Shown one piece after another: positions 1-8,085 of a DNA stretch of 52,778 nt. The DNA is taken from assembly GCA_020845475.1 (NCBI GenBank), contig JADLFN010000062.1, positions 1 through 52,778 of the forward strand, in the 5' to 3' direction. A model generated the notes under the pieces. It worked only from the letters and a program-made list of their open reading frames with translations. It was not told the origin of the DNA and did not search any database. The stretch comes from Planctomycetota bacterium (GTDB lineage: Bacteria > Planctomycetota > UBA8742 > UBA2392). The stretch's first letter is position 1. The number at the start of each line of letters is the position of its first letter. A program made the position numbers and the translations under genes.

Positions 1-1
1 A

Positions 2-82
2 TCCGGCGAAGAACAGACGCCGGGCCGAACGCCGGCAACATATTCCGCCGGGCCGGATTCACTGGATTGGACGAAGACGTAG
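2..82 (+). CDS. 3' end of a gene entering from the left (partial)
   Basis: Reading from base 2 gives 26 codons and a TAG at 80-82, ending in SLDWTKT. The same frame in the right-hand copy ends SLNWTKT. Differences between the copies fall mostly at third codon positions (two silent, one Asp/Glu, one Asp/Asn), which argues that this is or was coding sequence. No family is recognisable from so short a tail. It is probably a paralogue of the partial gene at 52582-52778, and both point into the window. Confidence 0.4.
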   Translation, partial: SGEEQTPGRTPATYSAGPDSLDWTKT

Positions 83-104
83 GGGCGACCCAGGGGTCGC
101 CCCT
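81..104 (+). terminator. hairpin after the left partial gene
   Basis: An 11-bp perfect stem (81-91 with 94-104) and a 2-nt spacer follow directly on the stop codon of the left partial gene. There is no T-run, so it could be a terminator or a REP-type palindrome. The same palindrome recurs at 52560-52583. Confidence 0.45.
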
Positions 105-240
105 GCGGTGCACGCCACGTGTGGCTCGACACCGGGGGACAGGAACCCTGCGGGCGCCAGACCCCGTTTTGCCGGGCTCTTGCGCATTGGCTTGCGCGGC
201 TACGTTCGCTATCGTGGGTGCACCATTGGGGGGAACTCGC

Positions 241-537
241 ATGTCGCTCTGGGAAACGATGAACTTTACGCCGCGCGGCACGGATCGTGATCTGGCCTCG
301 ATGGCCGAGGAAATCGACCATCTTTCGATGCTGGTCAAAGCCCTGGCCACGCTCTGCCATCAGCATGGCGTGTTCAATGAAAAGCAGTTCGAGGAAATGC
401 GCGATTTCATTGACCTTCAAGACGGCGTGCTCGACGGCAAGACCAAGAGCGAGTTCAAGGCGCGCGTTTGCCCCAAATGCAAGAAGAAGGTCAGCCCCAG
501 CGCCAAGAAGTGCATGTGGTGCGAGACGGCTTTGTAA
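241..537 (+). CDS. small protein with C-terminal zinc ribbon
   Basis: A 98-residue protein of unknown function. The N-terminal two thirds are charged and probably helical (residues 10-60). The C-terminus has two CxxC pairs, CPKC and CMWC, separated by 13 residues rich in Lys and Ser, which forms a short zinc ribbon of the kind used for nucleic-acid or protein contacts. I chose the ATG at 241, preceded by a G-rich stretch at 229-235. The frame stays open upstream to 67, but that part lies in the end repeat and reads as low-complexity Arg/Pro sequence. The next gene starts 143 bases downstream on the same strand. Confidence 0.7.
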   Translation: MSLWETMNFTPRGTDRDLASMAEEIDHLSMLVKALATLCHQHGVFNEKQFEEMRDFIDLQDGVLDGKTKSEFKARVCPKCKKKVSPSAKKCMWCETAL

Positions 538-680
538 GACCTTTCCGCTGCTTCGGGCCTCTGGTGAAGCAGCTCAGGCCAAGGCGGCAAAGCTGCGCCG
601 GAATTTGGCGTAAGCGATGTTCTATGTGGTACACTAACCGGAGCCAGTCCCCGACGGACGCCCCTTGCGAACCGTCAACC

Positions 681-3203
681 ATGCGTAGAACTTTCTTCCT
701 GCTGTGCCTGCCCGTTTTTGGGTGTTCGTTGTTATTCCTTGTGCCGCAAGGCGCGCGGATTTCCGCTGACGACAAAAAGCCCGGCACCAAAGAAGCGCCC
801 AAAGCGCCCACGATTGATGCCGCTGATCTGTCCGAGGCCAACAAGGCACTGAGCGCGTTGAGCGATGCCGAGTACGCAGCGCTTTGTGCGACGCACTACC
901 TGATGCGGCCCAGCATCGAGGGCAGACTTTTTGAGGGCAAGGCGCGCAACCTCTGCCCGCTTGAACCTCTGGAAAAGCAGGGCTCGGGAGATCTTTCAAC
1001 GTCCGAAACACTGCGCCTGTGGGTCCTGCTTGATGCCGGTGTTCCGGACAGCGAGCCCTTGCAGCGGGCCATGACGCGCCTGTTGCGCACTTCGCCTCGC
1101 AGCCGCGAAACCAATCTCGCGCGGCAGGGCGTGCATATGCTGGCGCTGAGCGCGGTGCTCAAACGGATGCCCGCGAACAAGGCGGAAAGCCATCTCTTTG
1201 ACGCGCGACTGATTGTGGCCAGCGCCGAGCGCCATGAGATCTGTTCCGATGACGCGGCTTCCTTTGCGCCCCAGAACATTCGAATGGAGTGGTTCTCAAA
1301 CCAGTTCTGGCGCGGTGTGATCAACCGCTGCGCGCTGGACCTGGGCCTGAAGGTGAATGCCAAGCGCTGGGGCAACGACCTGGCGCTGCTTGACAAAGTG
1401 TTCGTTGCTGGCGCGGGCTGGACGACGCGCCAGGGCGGCGCCGCCAGCGCCTACGAGTCAGAGCGTCTCGATCAGGACCTGCACGCCAACCTGCTGGCGC
1501 TGAGCGCAGTCAGCCTCGCGAACGGACTGACCGAGGTCGAGTTTTCAAAGGAAAACGCCAAGGCCATCATTGCTTGCGCGGCGCGCGCCCCGGAGCTGCT
1601 GAGCAAGCTGATCGCGGACTTTGAAGGATTGCCGCTCAATGGCGCGCGCCTGCTGCTGATTCTGGCTTCGAAGTGCGCGCCCAAAGGCAAAGACCCGATT
1701 CTCTGGCGCGACGCGATTATCGGCGCCCACGCCGGCGAGTATCGGGAGGCCGAACGGTCTTCGACTTACAGTTCGATGCCGCGCTGTCTGGGCCTGGCAA
1801 ACGCGCCCGAAGACAGCTCCGTTGAGGACATTGCCGAGGTATGCCTCGGCGCGGTGGGAATCAGCGGCGGGTTGTTCCGCGCACAGGCCGGCGCTTTTGC
1901 CGCGCGCAGCCACGCGGAGCTGGCGCGGCTATTGTGGGCGCGAACGATCAAGGAGGCCGCTCAGGCGCCTGAACTTGCGGCGATTGTGGGGCACTCGCTG
2001 CCGGAGGCTCAGCCAATCTCGCCGTTTATGGAAAGCGGCCTTGGCTATCTGGTCAAGATGCAGGACAAATCGGGCGGCTGGAGCGGCCAGTACTTCGGAG
2101 GCGGCAAACAGGGTGAGCAGGCAGCCGATCCGGCCACGACGGCGTTTTGCGCGCTGGCATTGATGCGGATGGGCAATACTACCCAAAGCGGCCCGCAGCA
2201 GGAGGCGCTCAAACGAGCTCTCGAGTACATTCTTGAAACCGTGGAGAAAGCGCTTGAAGACGGCCCAAGCATCACGACCGCTTCAAACACCCAGCCGCAG
2301 CGCAAGCTTGGCCCGTTGATTGACACCGCAATGGCCACGCAGTTTCTGGCGCGTGTGCTCAGCCAGCTCAGCGCGCAGCCGGCACTGGAAAGCCGCGCCC
2401 AGCGCGCGCTGGACAAGTGCATCCGCAAGATTGAGCAGTCGCAGGATGAAGACGGCACGTGGAACAAGAACGGCGGCTGGGCACCGGTGCTGCAATCGGC
2501 GATGATGAACCAGGCGCTTGAACTGAGCGAGCTTTCAGGGCGCAAGGTGAACAAGACCGTGCTGGAAAGATCGCGCGGGCACTACGCGGAAGACCCAAGC
2601 GCAACCGTGGTGGGCAAGGGCCGCGGCCGCGATGCGGGCGTCAACCTTTACAGCGGCGCCACAGCGCAGCGCGTAACGGCCAAAGACGTGCGCGAGGCGC
2701 GCGACGGAATTATGGTCGCGGTGCAGATGGGCAAGCTGGGCAAAGGCTCGCGCGTAAGTGAGTCCAACCTGGTTCAAGCCGGCTTCACCCGGCAACAGGC
2801 AAGAGTGAAGTCAAACGCCTACGCGCGTTTTGAAGCTGAGAACAAGAAGCTGGATGACCCGAACTATTTGAAAGGATTCGGCAATAACGGCGGCGAGGAG
2901 TTCATCAGCTTTATGCTGTGCAGCGAATCACTGGTGATCTCAGGCGGCGACAACTGGAAAAAGTGGACAGAGCAGATGCACGACACGTTCAAAGGCATCC
3001 AGAACGCAGATGGAAGCTGGAGCGGCCACCACTGCATCAGCAGCCCGATCGTGTGCACGGCGGCAACGCTTCTTTGCCTGACGGCCGACCGCGAAGTTCA
3101 CGTGAAAATCGAACCCGCGCCGCTGCTGCGAAAGAGCATCGAGTCGGAAACAGCGCCACCGGAGAAAGCGCCGAAAAAGGAAGGCCCGATCACAGGGAAC
3201 TGA
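681..3203 (+). CDS. exported terpene-cyclase/prenyltransferase-like alpha-toroid protein
   Basis: About 840 residues. The start at 681 gives an N-terminal signal peptide (MRRTFFLLCLPVFGCSLLFL) followed by a Lys/Pro-rich linker; the frame is open further upstream (ATG at 624) but that adds a non-hydrophobic leader. The body is alpha-helical. The second half has several motifs of the squalene-cyclase/prenyltransferase repeat: MQDKSGGWSG near residue 457, QSQDEDGTW near 588 and IQNADGSW near 774, each followed by a helix with the TAxALLxL type. These repeats build an alpha/alpha toroid. No Asp-rich catalytic DxDD motif is evident, so an enzymatic role is not supported. A scaffold or binding role outside the cytoplasm is more likely. 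Confidence 0.75.
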   Translation: MRRTFFLLCLPVFGCSLLFLVPQGARISADDKKPGTKEAPKAPTIDAADLSEANKALSALSDAEYAALCATHYLMRPSIEGRLFEGKARNLCPLEPLEKQGSGDLSTSETLRLWVLLDAGVPDSEPLQRAMTRLLRTSPRSRETNLARQGVHMLALSAVLKRMPANKAESHLFDARLIVASAERHEICSDDAASFAPQNIRMEWFSNQFWRGVINRCALDLGLKVNAKRWGNDLALLDKVFVAGAGWTTRQGGAASAYESERLDQDLHANLLALSAVSLANGLTEVEFSKENAKAIIACAARAPELLSKLIADFEGLPLNGARLLLILASKCAPKGKDPILWRDAIIGAHAGEYREAERSSTYSSMPRCLGLANAPEDSSVEDIAEVCLGAVGISGGLFRAQAGAFAARSHAELARLLWARTIKEAAQAPELAAIVGHSLPEAQPISPFMESGLGYLVKMQDKSGGWSGQYFGGGKQGEQAADPATTAFCALALMRMGNTTQSGPQQEALKRALEYILETVEKALEDGPSITTASNTQPQRKLGPLIDTAMATQFLARVLSQLSAQPALESRAQRALDKCIRKIEQSQDEDGTWNKNGGWAPVLQSAMMNQALELSELSGRKVNKTVLERSRGHYAEDPSATVVGKGRGRDAGVNLYSGATAQRVTAKDVREARDGIMVAVQMGKLGKGSRVSESNLVQAGFTRQQARVKSNAYARFEAENKKLDDPNYLKGFGNNGGEEFISFMLCSESLVISGGDNWKKWTEQMHDTFKGIQNADGSWSGHHCISSPIVCTAATLLCLTADREVHVKIEPAPLLRKSIESETAPPEKAPKKEGPITGN

Positions 3204-3283
3204 TGCGTGGTTGGGCGCATGCAAGCAAGACGCGCGGCCTGCACTTCCGCACGTGCCAGTCTTGCCGCAGTTGGGAGGTAATT

Positions 3284-3811
3284 CTACAGGTAGCCCTTGG
3301 CTTTGAGCGCCCCCACCACTTTGGCGACGCTTTGTTCGAGTGATTCTTTGTCGGTGTCGCAGACTACTTCGGCGTTAACGGGTTCTTCGTAGGGGTCATC
3401 GACTCCGGTGAAGCCTTTGATTTCGCCTTTGAGGGCTTTTTCGTAAAGGCCCTTGGGGTCGCGGTCTTTGAGCACCGGGATGGGGCAACGGGTGAACACT
3501 TCGATGAAACTGCCAATGCGCTTGCGGTTTTCGTCGCGCACATCGCGATAGGGGCTGATCGCCGCGCAGATGCAGAACACACCGTTGCGCGTGAGAAGTT
3601 GCGCCACAAAGCCGATGCGCCTGATGTTCGTGTCGCGGTCTTCCTTAGAGAAGCCGAGGCCCTTTGAAAGGTTCGTACGCACAACGTCGCCGTCAAGCAC
3701 TTCCACTTTCTTACCGGCCTTTCTGAGGGTCTCTTCGACCACGTGCGCAATGGTCGTTTTCCCGGCTCCGCTCAGTCCCGTGAACCAGATGGTGCAGGCT
3801 TTGTCTGTCAT
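3284..3811 (-). CDS. cysC: adenylylsulfate kinase
   Basis: A 175-residue APS kinase. It phosphorylates adenosine 5'-phosphosulfate to PAPS with ATP in the sulfate activation pathway. The Walker A motif GLSGAGKT lies near residues 12-19. Other family motifs follow: [22 protein letters not shown], the [14 protein letters not shown] segment, and [11 protein letters not shown] before the FTGVDDPYE loop. Length fits the stand-alone enzyme. The ATG at 3811 has a purine-rich SD (GGGGAG). No ATP sulfurylase gene (sat or cysDN) is beside it. It is divergent from the sigma54 activator at 4013, with a 201-bp shared upstream region. Confidence 0.95.
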   Translation of the reverse strand: MTDKACTIWFTGLSGAGKTTIAHVVEETLRKAGKKVEVLDGDVVRTNLSKGLGFSKEDRDTNIRRIGFVAQLLTRNGVFCICAAISPYRDVRDENRKRIGSFIEVFTRCPIPVLKDRDPKGLYEKALKGEIKGFTGVDDPYEEPVNAEVVCDTDKESLEQSVAKVVGALKAKGYL

Positions 3812-4012
3812 GTTTGCTCCCCTGAAGGCGCAAAGGGTGCGTTTGCCATAGCTGGCGGTCAAGGGTGGGGCGAAGCCGGGGTATGGTGTCTTGGGTATTG
3901 GTTCTTGGAAAAGCTTTGGTTCAAACCCACAACCCCAGACCCTGAACCCCGCTGTTAACAAAGTTACCACTTTCCCTTGACGCCGTGACGCTTGCGGTTT
4001 CAATTGGGGCCC

Positions 4013-5923
4013 ATGCCATTCCTGGTTGTCGAAGAAAAGGGCAATTCCCGACACTACCCCATCCGGGGTCGGCAGGTGGCCATTGGCCGCGCGCCGGACA
4101 ACGACATTATGCTCGCTGATGAAAAGGCGAGCCGCCATCATTGCGTGCTTACGCTCTCTCCCGACAACACACTGACGCTGCGCGACCTGCAATCGCGCAA
4201 TGGCACGTTCATGCGCGGCGAGAAAGTGCTCGAACGACCGATCGAAGTCGGCGAGAATTTCCAGATTGGCCAAGCCAGGATTTTCGTCTACAGCGAAGAA
4301 TCTTCGGCCTTTGAAACGCACAACGCTATGGAGGCAATTTCGGCCACCATCGCGCCCTCGGCGCCGCCTGTGGCGGTGGGCATCAACGAAGCGCTGGGCT
4401 CGCTTGCTTACGCCTGCGCCGAGGACACCCCTAAATCGTTCCTTGATTCCGCCGCGCAGTTTGTGGGGCGCATCATTCCCGGCATGCGCGTTTGCATTGC
4501 CACTGCCAACAAAGAAGGCGCGGCTGAAGCGCGTGCGTTCTTCAACTTCATCAGTGGTACGCCCAGCGACGAACTGCCCGTGTTCTTCAGGGCCACCGCC
4601 AACCGCCTCGTGCAGGGCAAGGCCAAAACGCAAGTGAAGCCGCGCTCGGGCGACTATCCGCCCTGCGTGTTTATCCCGTTGAAATGCGGCGAGCGCGCTC
4701 TGGGCGTGCTGTATGTTGAGCGCGAACACAAAGATGCCGAGATCAACGACACACAGGTGCGCCTGCTTGAAAACGCGAGCCTTGTCGCTGCCGCCATGAT
4801 GGGTGCCGCGGAAAGCAGGCAAGCAGAAAACTATCTCGACGAAAAGCTCGAAGAATCGCAGCGCCAGCTTGAGGAATTGCGCAAGGAGCTGGAAGCGCGC
4901 CTTGACCTGCAAACGGCGGAACTCACGGCCATTCGTCTCGAAGCGCAAAACCGCTCGGGCCCGGTGCACAAGTTCGATTACAGCGAGATCATTGGCAACA
5001 GCGCTGGCATGCACGAAGTGTTCCGCATGCTCGACAAGGTCACGGATCTGCCTGTGCCCGTGCTGATCCTGGGCGAAAGCGGCACGGGCAAAGAGCTGAT
5101 CGCGCGTGCGCTGCACTTCAACTCAGGACGCGCGGCTAAGGGCCGATTCGTGGCTGAGAATTGCGCCGCGCTGCCGGAAACACTGCTGGAAAGCGAACTC
5201 TTTGGCTACACCAAAGGCAGCTTCACCGGCGCCGATCGCGACAAAGAAGGCCTGTTCGGAATGGCCAACGGCGGCACGATTTTTCTCGACGAGATCGGCG
5301 AAATCTCGCTCGCCATGCAGGCCAAGCTCTTGCGCGTGCTGGAAGAAGGCGAAGTGCGGCCCATCGGCGCCAAGCAGAGCAAGAAAGTTGATTTCCGCCT
5401 CGTAGCCGCGACCAATAAAGACCTGGCCGAGGAAGTGCGCGCCGGCAAGTTCCGGCAGGATCTGTACTTCCGAATCAACGTGGTCACGATCAAGCTGCCG
5501 CCGCTGCGCGAGCGCAAGGAAGACATTCCCATTCTCGTCGATCACTTCCTCAAGCGCGCCTCGGACGAAAGCCATATGCAGCCGCCCAAGCTCGACCGCG
5601 GCGTGCTTCGCGCCCTGATGACTTACACCTGGCCAGGCAACGTGCGTGAGCTTGAGAATGAAATCAAAAAGGTAGTGGCGCTCAGCGACGGCAAGAAGGT
5701 CGAACCCAGCGCGCTCTCGCCGCAATTACGCCAAGTGGCTGAAGAAGAAAGCCTGAGCGAGGTCAGCGGCTCGCTCAAGGATGTCGTCGAGAACATCGAG
5801 AAGCGCAAGATTGTCGAAGCGCTTGACCGCACCAAGGGCAACAAATCGCGCGCGGCTGAGCTGCTCGGGCTTTCACGCCTTGGGTTGCGCAAAAAGATGG
5901 AACGCTACGGCATCAACCAGTAA
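4013..5923 (+). CDS. sigma54-dependent transcriptional activator, FHA-GAF-AAA+-Fis
   Basis: A 636-residue enhancer-binding protein. In order: a FHA phosphothreonine-binding domain (about 5-95; [17 protein letters not shown]), a divergent GAF domain (about 125-265), a coiled coil (about 270-310), the AAA+ ATPase (about 320-560) and a C-terminal Fis-type helix-turn-helix (about 595-636; [18 protein letters not shown]). Walker A is GESGTGKE at 354-361. The sigma54 contact loop is GSFTGA at 402-407, a common variant of GAFTGA. Walker B is GGTIFLDE at 420-427. The architecture suggests it is switched by phosphorylation of a partner, probably by a Ser/Thr kinase encoded elsewhere. An alternative TTG start lies at 3992. 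No clear -24/-12 promoter was seen nearby, so its targets are unknown. Confidence 0.93.
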   Translation: MPFLVVEEKGNSRHYPIRGRQVAIGRAPDNDIMLADEKASRHHCVLTLSPDNTLTLRDLQSRNGTFMRGEKVLERPIEVGENFQIGQARIFVYSEESSAFETHNAMEAISATIAPSAPPVAVGINEALGSLAYACAEDTPKSFLDSAAQFVGRIIPGMRVCIATANKEGAAEARAFFNFISGTPSDELPVFFRATANRLVQGKAKTQVKPRSGDYPPCVFIPLKCGERALGVLYVEREHKDAEINDTQVRLLENASLVAAAMMGAAESRQAENYLDEKLEESQRQLEELRKELEARLDLQTAELTAIRLEAQNRSGPVHKFDYSEIIGNSAGMHEVFRMLDKVTDLPVPVLILGESGTGKELIARALHFNSGRAAKGRFVAENCAALPETLLESELFGYTKGSFTGADRDKEGLFGMANGGTIFLDEIGEISLAMQAKLLRVLEEGEVRPIGAKQSKKVDFRLVAATNKDLAEEVRAGKFRQDLYFRINVVTIKLPPLRERKEDIPILVDHFLKRASDESHMQPPKLDRGVLRALMTYTWPGNVRELENEIKKVVALSDGKKVEPSALSPQLRQVAEEESLSEVSGSLKDVVENIEKRKIVEALDRTKGNKSRAAELLGLSRLGLRKKMERYGINQ

Positions 5924-5990
5924 GCGCGGAATTTCGGTGTAAGCCAGTCCGGTTTTGATTCACTGACTGGTAACCAAGCCGAGATTGCCC

Positions 5991-7196
5991 ATGCGCCGAT
6001 TGATCCCTGCCCTGCTGCTGATGCCGCTGCTGTTCTGCGCCGTCAGCGCTGAAGACCTTACCGAGAAGAACTACAAGCAGATCCGCGACAGCATTCTGCC
6101 CCAGCCGGAAGAAGTGGAGTGGCGCGCCATTGGCTGGCGCAACACGCTCTGGGACGGCGTGATTGATGCGCAAAAAGAGGACAAGCCCGTCCTGCTCTAC
6201 GCCATGAACGGCCATCCCTTTGGCTGTGTTTGAAATAACGGCGTGCGTGCCAGACGGTCTGTCTGGTCGGATGAAGAAGTGCAGAAGCTGCTCAAGGAGT
6301 TCGTTCCCTGCGCCGACGAAGTCTGGCGCCTGCAGAACCGCCAGGATCCCGATTGCAAGTTCTTCATGAGCTGGTGCGACGAGGGCGGGCAGCTCAACGG
6401 CGACGGCGAGCAAACCACGCGCCAGGGCACTTATATCGTCACGCCCAGCGGCAAGTTCCTGGGCTCGAACAACGAGAACAACAACCCGCCGCGCATGCTG
6501 CAACTCATGCGCAAAGCGCTGGACGACTACAAGAAGCTCGACAAGAAAGTGCGCCTGCGCAGCGACGACCCCAAGGAAATCGCCAAGCAGATCAACCGTG
6601 GCGAAAGCCAGTATCCGGCTGATGGCCTGGTGCTGCGCTGCCACTCCCGCGACCTGCCGCGCGAAAAGCCCGTGGCGGCCGAGGAATGGGCGCAAAAGGC
6701 GCTCAACGTGGATTACTGCTGGTTCAAGAAGGAAGAAGCCCTGCGCTTCATGCCCAAGGAGCCGGTCAAGAAGCTCGAATTTGACGTGCCGCAGGAACTC
6801 GTCACGCGCATGGCCCGCTTCAACATGGTCGACAACGTGCGCGGCCAGACCGAAAGCTACTCCGCCGAAGCGGTCAAGGAAGCCACGCTCAAGGGCACGA
6901 TCAAGGACATCAAGAAGGGCATCATTTACGTGACGTTCAAGGGCGCCGTGAAGATGGAGCAGGGCACGCGCAGCATGAACTTGCAGTTGCTGGGCGAAGC
7001 CGAGTGGGACGCCAAGAAGAACGCCTGGGGCAAGTTCGAAATCGTGTGCGCGGGCACGCGCGCAGGCCGCACGCAATTCAATTTCCGCGAGCGCGACGAA
7101 GGCCCCGCGCCAATCGGCTTTGTGTTCGTGATCGCGGGAGACACCCCGCCCGACAAAATCGCCCCGGCGTTTCTCTGGCAATACGGCTGGCGCTAG
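5991..7196 (+). CDS. selenoprotein: exported thioredoxin-like protein with Cys-x-Sec
   Basis: A 401-residue product read through an in-frame TGA at 6231-6233, which is residue 81. Frames before (5991-6230) and after (6234-7196) the TGA are the same, so no frameshift is needed. Residues 1-20 are a signal peptide. Then comes a thioredoxin-type beta strand, KPVLLYAMNGHP, followed by G-C79-V-Sec81-N-N-G, the redox position of thioredoxin-like folds, and then VWSDEEVQKLLKEFVP, the usual helix and strand. The remainder (about 110-401) is a less familiar region including a TRQGTYIVTPSGKFL segment. A hairpin matching bacterial SECIS rules lies just downstream of the TGA (6242-6273). Start ATG at 5991; TTG at 5985 is less likely. 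The selA, selB and tRNA-Sec genes are not in this window. A named family is not recognised with certainty. The alternative, an 80-residue truncated protein plus an orphan frame, explains neither the conservation of frame nor the hairpin. Confidence 0.88.
6242..6273 (+). promoter_or_regulatory. bacterial SECIS element
   Basis: The apical stem is six perfect pairs (6250-6255 with 6261-6266) closing a GGTCT loop (6256-6260). Below it are a G.T pair (6249/6267), a single bulged T at 6248, two G-C pairs (6246-6247 with 6268-6269), one G/G mismatch and three more pairs (6242-6244 with 6271-6273). The loop begins 23 nt after the TGA. The E. coli fdhF SECIS also has a GGUCU apical loop about 18 nt downstream and a bulged U on the 5' side, both contacted by SelB. 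Position, loop and bulge all fit. Confidence 0.85.
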
Positions 7197-7987
7197 ACCT
7201 TGCGCCCGATGAACGTGCGGTAATCCGTGATGCGGTCTTTCCATTGCTCCCACACACCGCGCGTGTAACGCGGGTCGTAGAGCAGCACGTCGCGCACGAT
7301 GTGCGCCTTCACACCGCATTCCGCAAGCACCTGCTCGATGCGCGCCCATTCGATGTGATCGTCCGGCCACACGTGTATGTCGCCCTCCGGCATCCAGCGC
7401 GGCCATAGCGCGCGTTTTGCGCGCCGCCAATACGTGGCCGGTTTCAAAAAGCGCGTCCACGACAGGCGCGGGCGCGGCGCGGCTTGCGCCAAGAATTGCG
7501 CCCGCTCGGCGGATGTCCAGGATTCATCGGTGCGTTCGTGGTCGAGGTAAACCACGCCACCCTTGCGCACCACGCGCGCCATCTCGCGCACCAGTGCGAG
7601 GTAATCAGGCACGTGGTGCAGCACGGAATAGCACGCCGCAAGTTCAAAGGAGCCATCCGTAAAGGCGCGCAAGCCGCGTCCGTCAAGGACAACCGTCTTC
7701 GCGCCCGGCAGTTTTTCGCGCAGCACAGCGAGGCTTTGCGGCGAAAGATCAGCGGCGGTAACACCCGCGCCGCAGTTCAACAGGTGTGCGCTGAGATTGC
7801 CCGTGCCGGCGCCAACATCGAGCGCACGGATGCCAGAGCCGCCCGCAGCAATCACGGCCTCGCGCACGGAGCGCGCAAGCCGCGCTTGCTCAACGGGGTT
7901 GTAGATTTCCAGGTGGCTGGAATCGTAGGTTGCGGCGACGCGATCATGGGCGTCGCGATTGAACTCGATGGCCTGGCGCTCTTGCAC
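7193..7987 (-). CDS. class I SAM-dependent methyltransferase
   Basis: A 264-residue methyltransferase of the Methyltransf_11/25 type. Motif I is ALDVGAGTGNLS near residues 54-65, with the acidic motif II (ADLSPQSL) after it, and VYLDHERTDESW near the post-motif region. The N-terminus has the AHDRVAATYD pattern often seen in small-molecule methyltransferases. The substrate is unknown. The only usable upstream start is the GTG at 7987: an in-frame TAA lies 12 nt before it. It converges on the selenoprotein gene with a 4-bp overlap of the 3' ends. Confidence 0.85.
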   Translation of the reverse strand: MQERQAIEFNRDAHDRVAATYDSSHLEIYNPVEQARLARSVREAVIAAGGSGIRALDVGAGTGNLSAHLLNCGAGVTAADLSPQSLAVLREKLPGAKTVVLDGRGLRAFTDGSFELAACYSVLHHVPDYLALVREMARVVRKGGVVYLDHERTDESWTSAERAQFLAQAAPRPRLSWTRFLKPATYWRRAKRALWPRWMPEGDIHVWPDDHIEWARIEQVLAECGVKAHIVRDVLLYDPRYTRGVWEQWKDRITDYRTFIGRKV

Positions 7988-8085
7988 GGCTGCAGCTTAG
8001 CAATGCTCCCGTTACTGTGTTTCGCCGCTGAAAAAGGAGCGGGGACGACATGACAGTCGCCCCCGCGTTCAGGCTTCGCCACGCA

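Larger units (their letters stand above)
1..129 (+). repeat. left copy of ~129 bp inverted repeat at window ends
   Basis: Positions 1-129 match the reverse complement of 52535-52663 with about five mismatches (13, 31, 58, 65 and 93). The unit holds the last codons of an open frame (stop at 80-82), then a perfect 11-bp palindrome (81-104), then a shared non-coding stretch. The left copy may extend beyond base 1. Such a repeat at both ends is the expected signature of an assembly broken at a multicopy sequence. Confidence 0.93.

Noticed and set aside
67..240. N-terminal extension of the zinc-ribbon protein
   Set aside because: It lies in the end repeat and reads as low-complexity sequence; ATG at 241 gives a compact protein.
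5991..6260. Frameshift or pseudogene explanation of the TGA at 6231
   Set aside because: Both halves are in the same frame with no loss of sequence and a hairpin at the right distance, so recoding is the simpler reading.
5913..7460. 515-codon minus-strand frame over the selenoprotein
   Set aside because: It would remove the need for a TGA readthrough, but its product is low-complexity His/Arg/Ala sequence with no domain, while the plus strand has a signal peptide, thioredoxin-like motifs and a SECIS.
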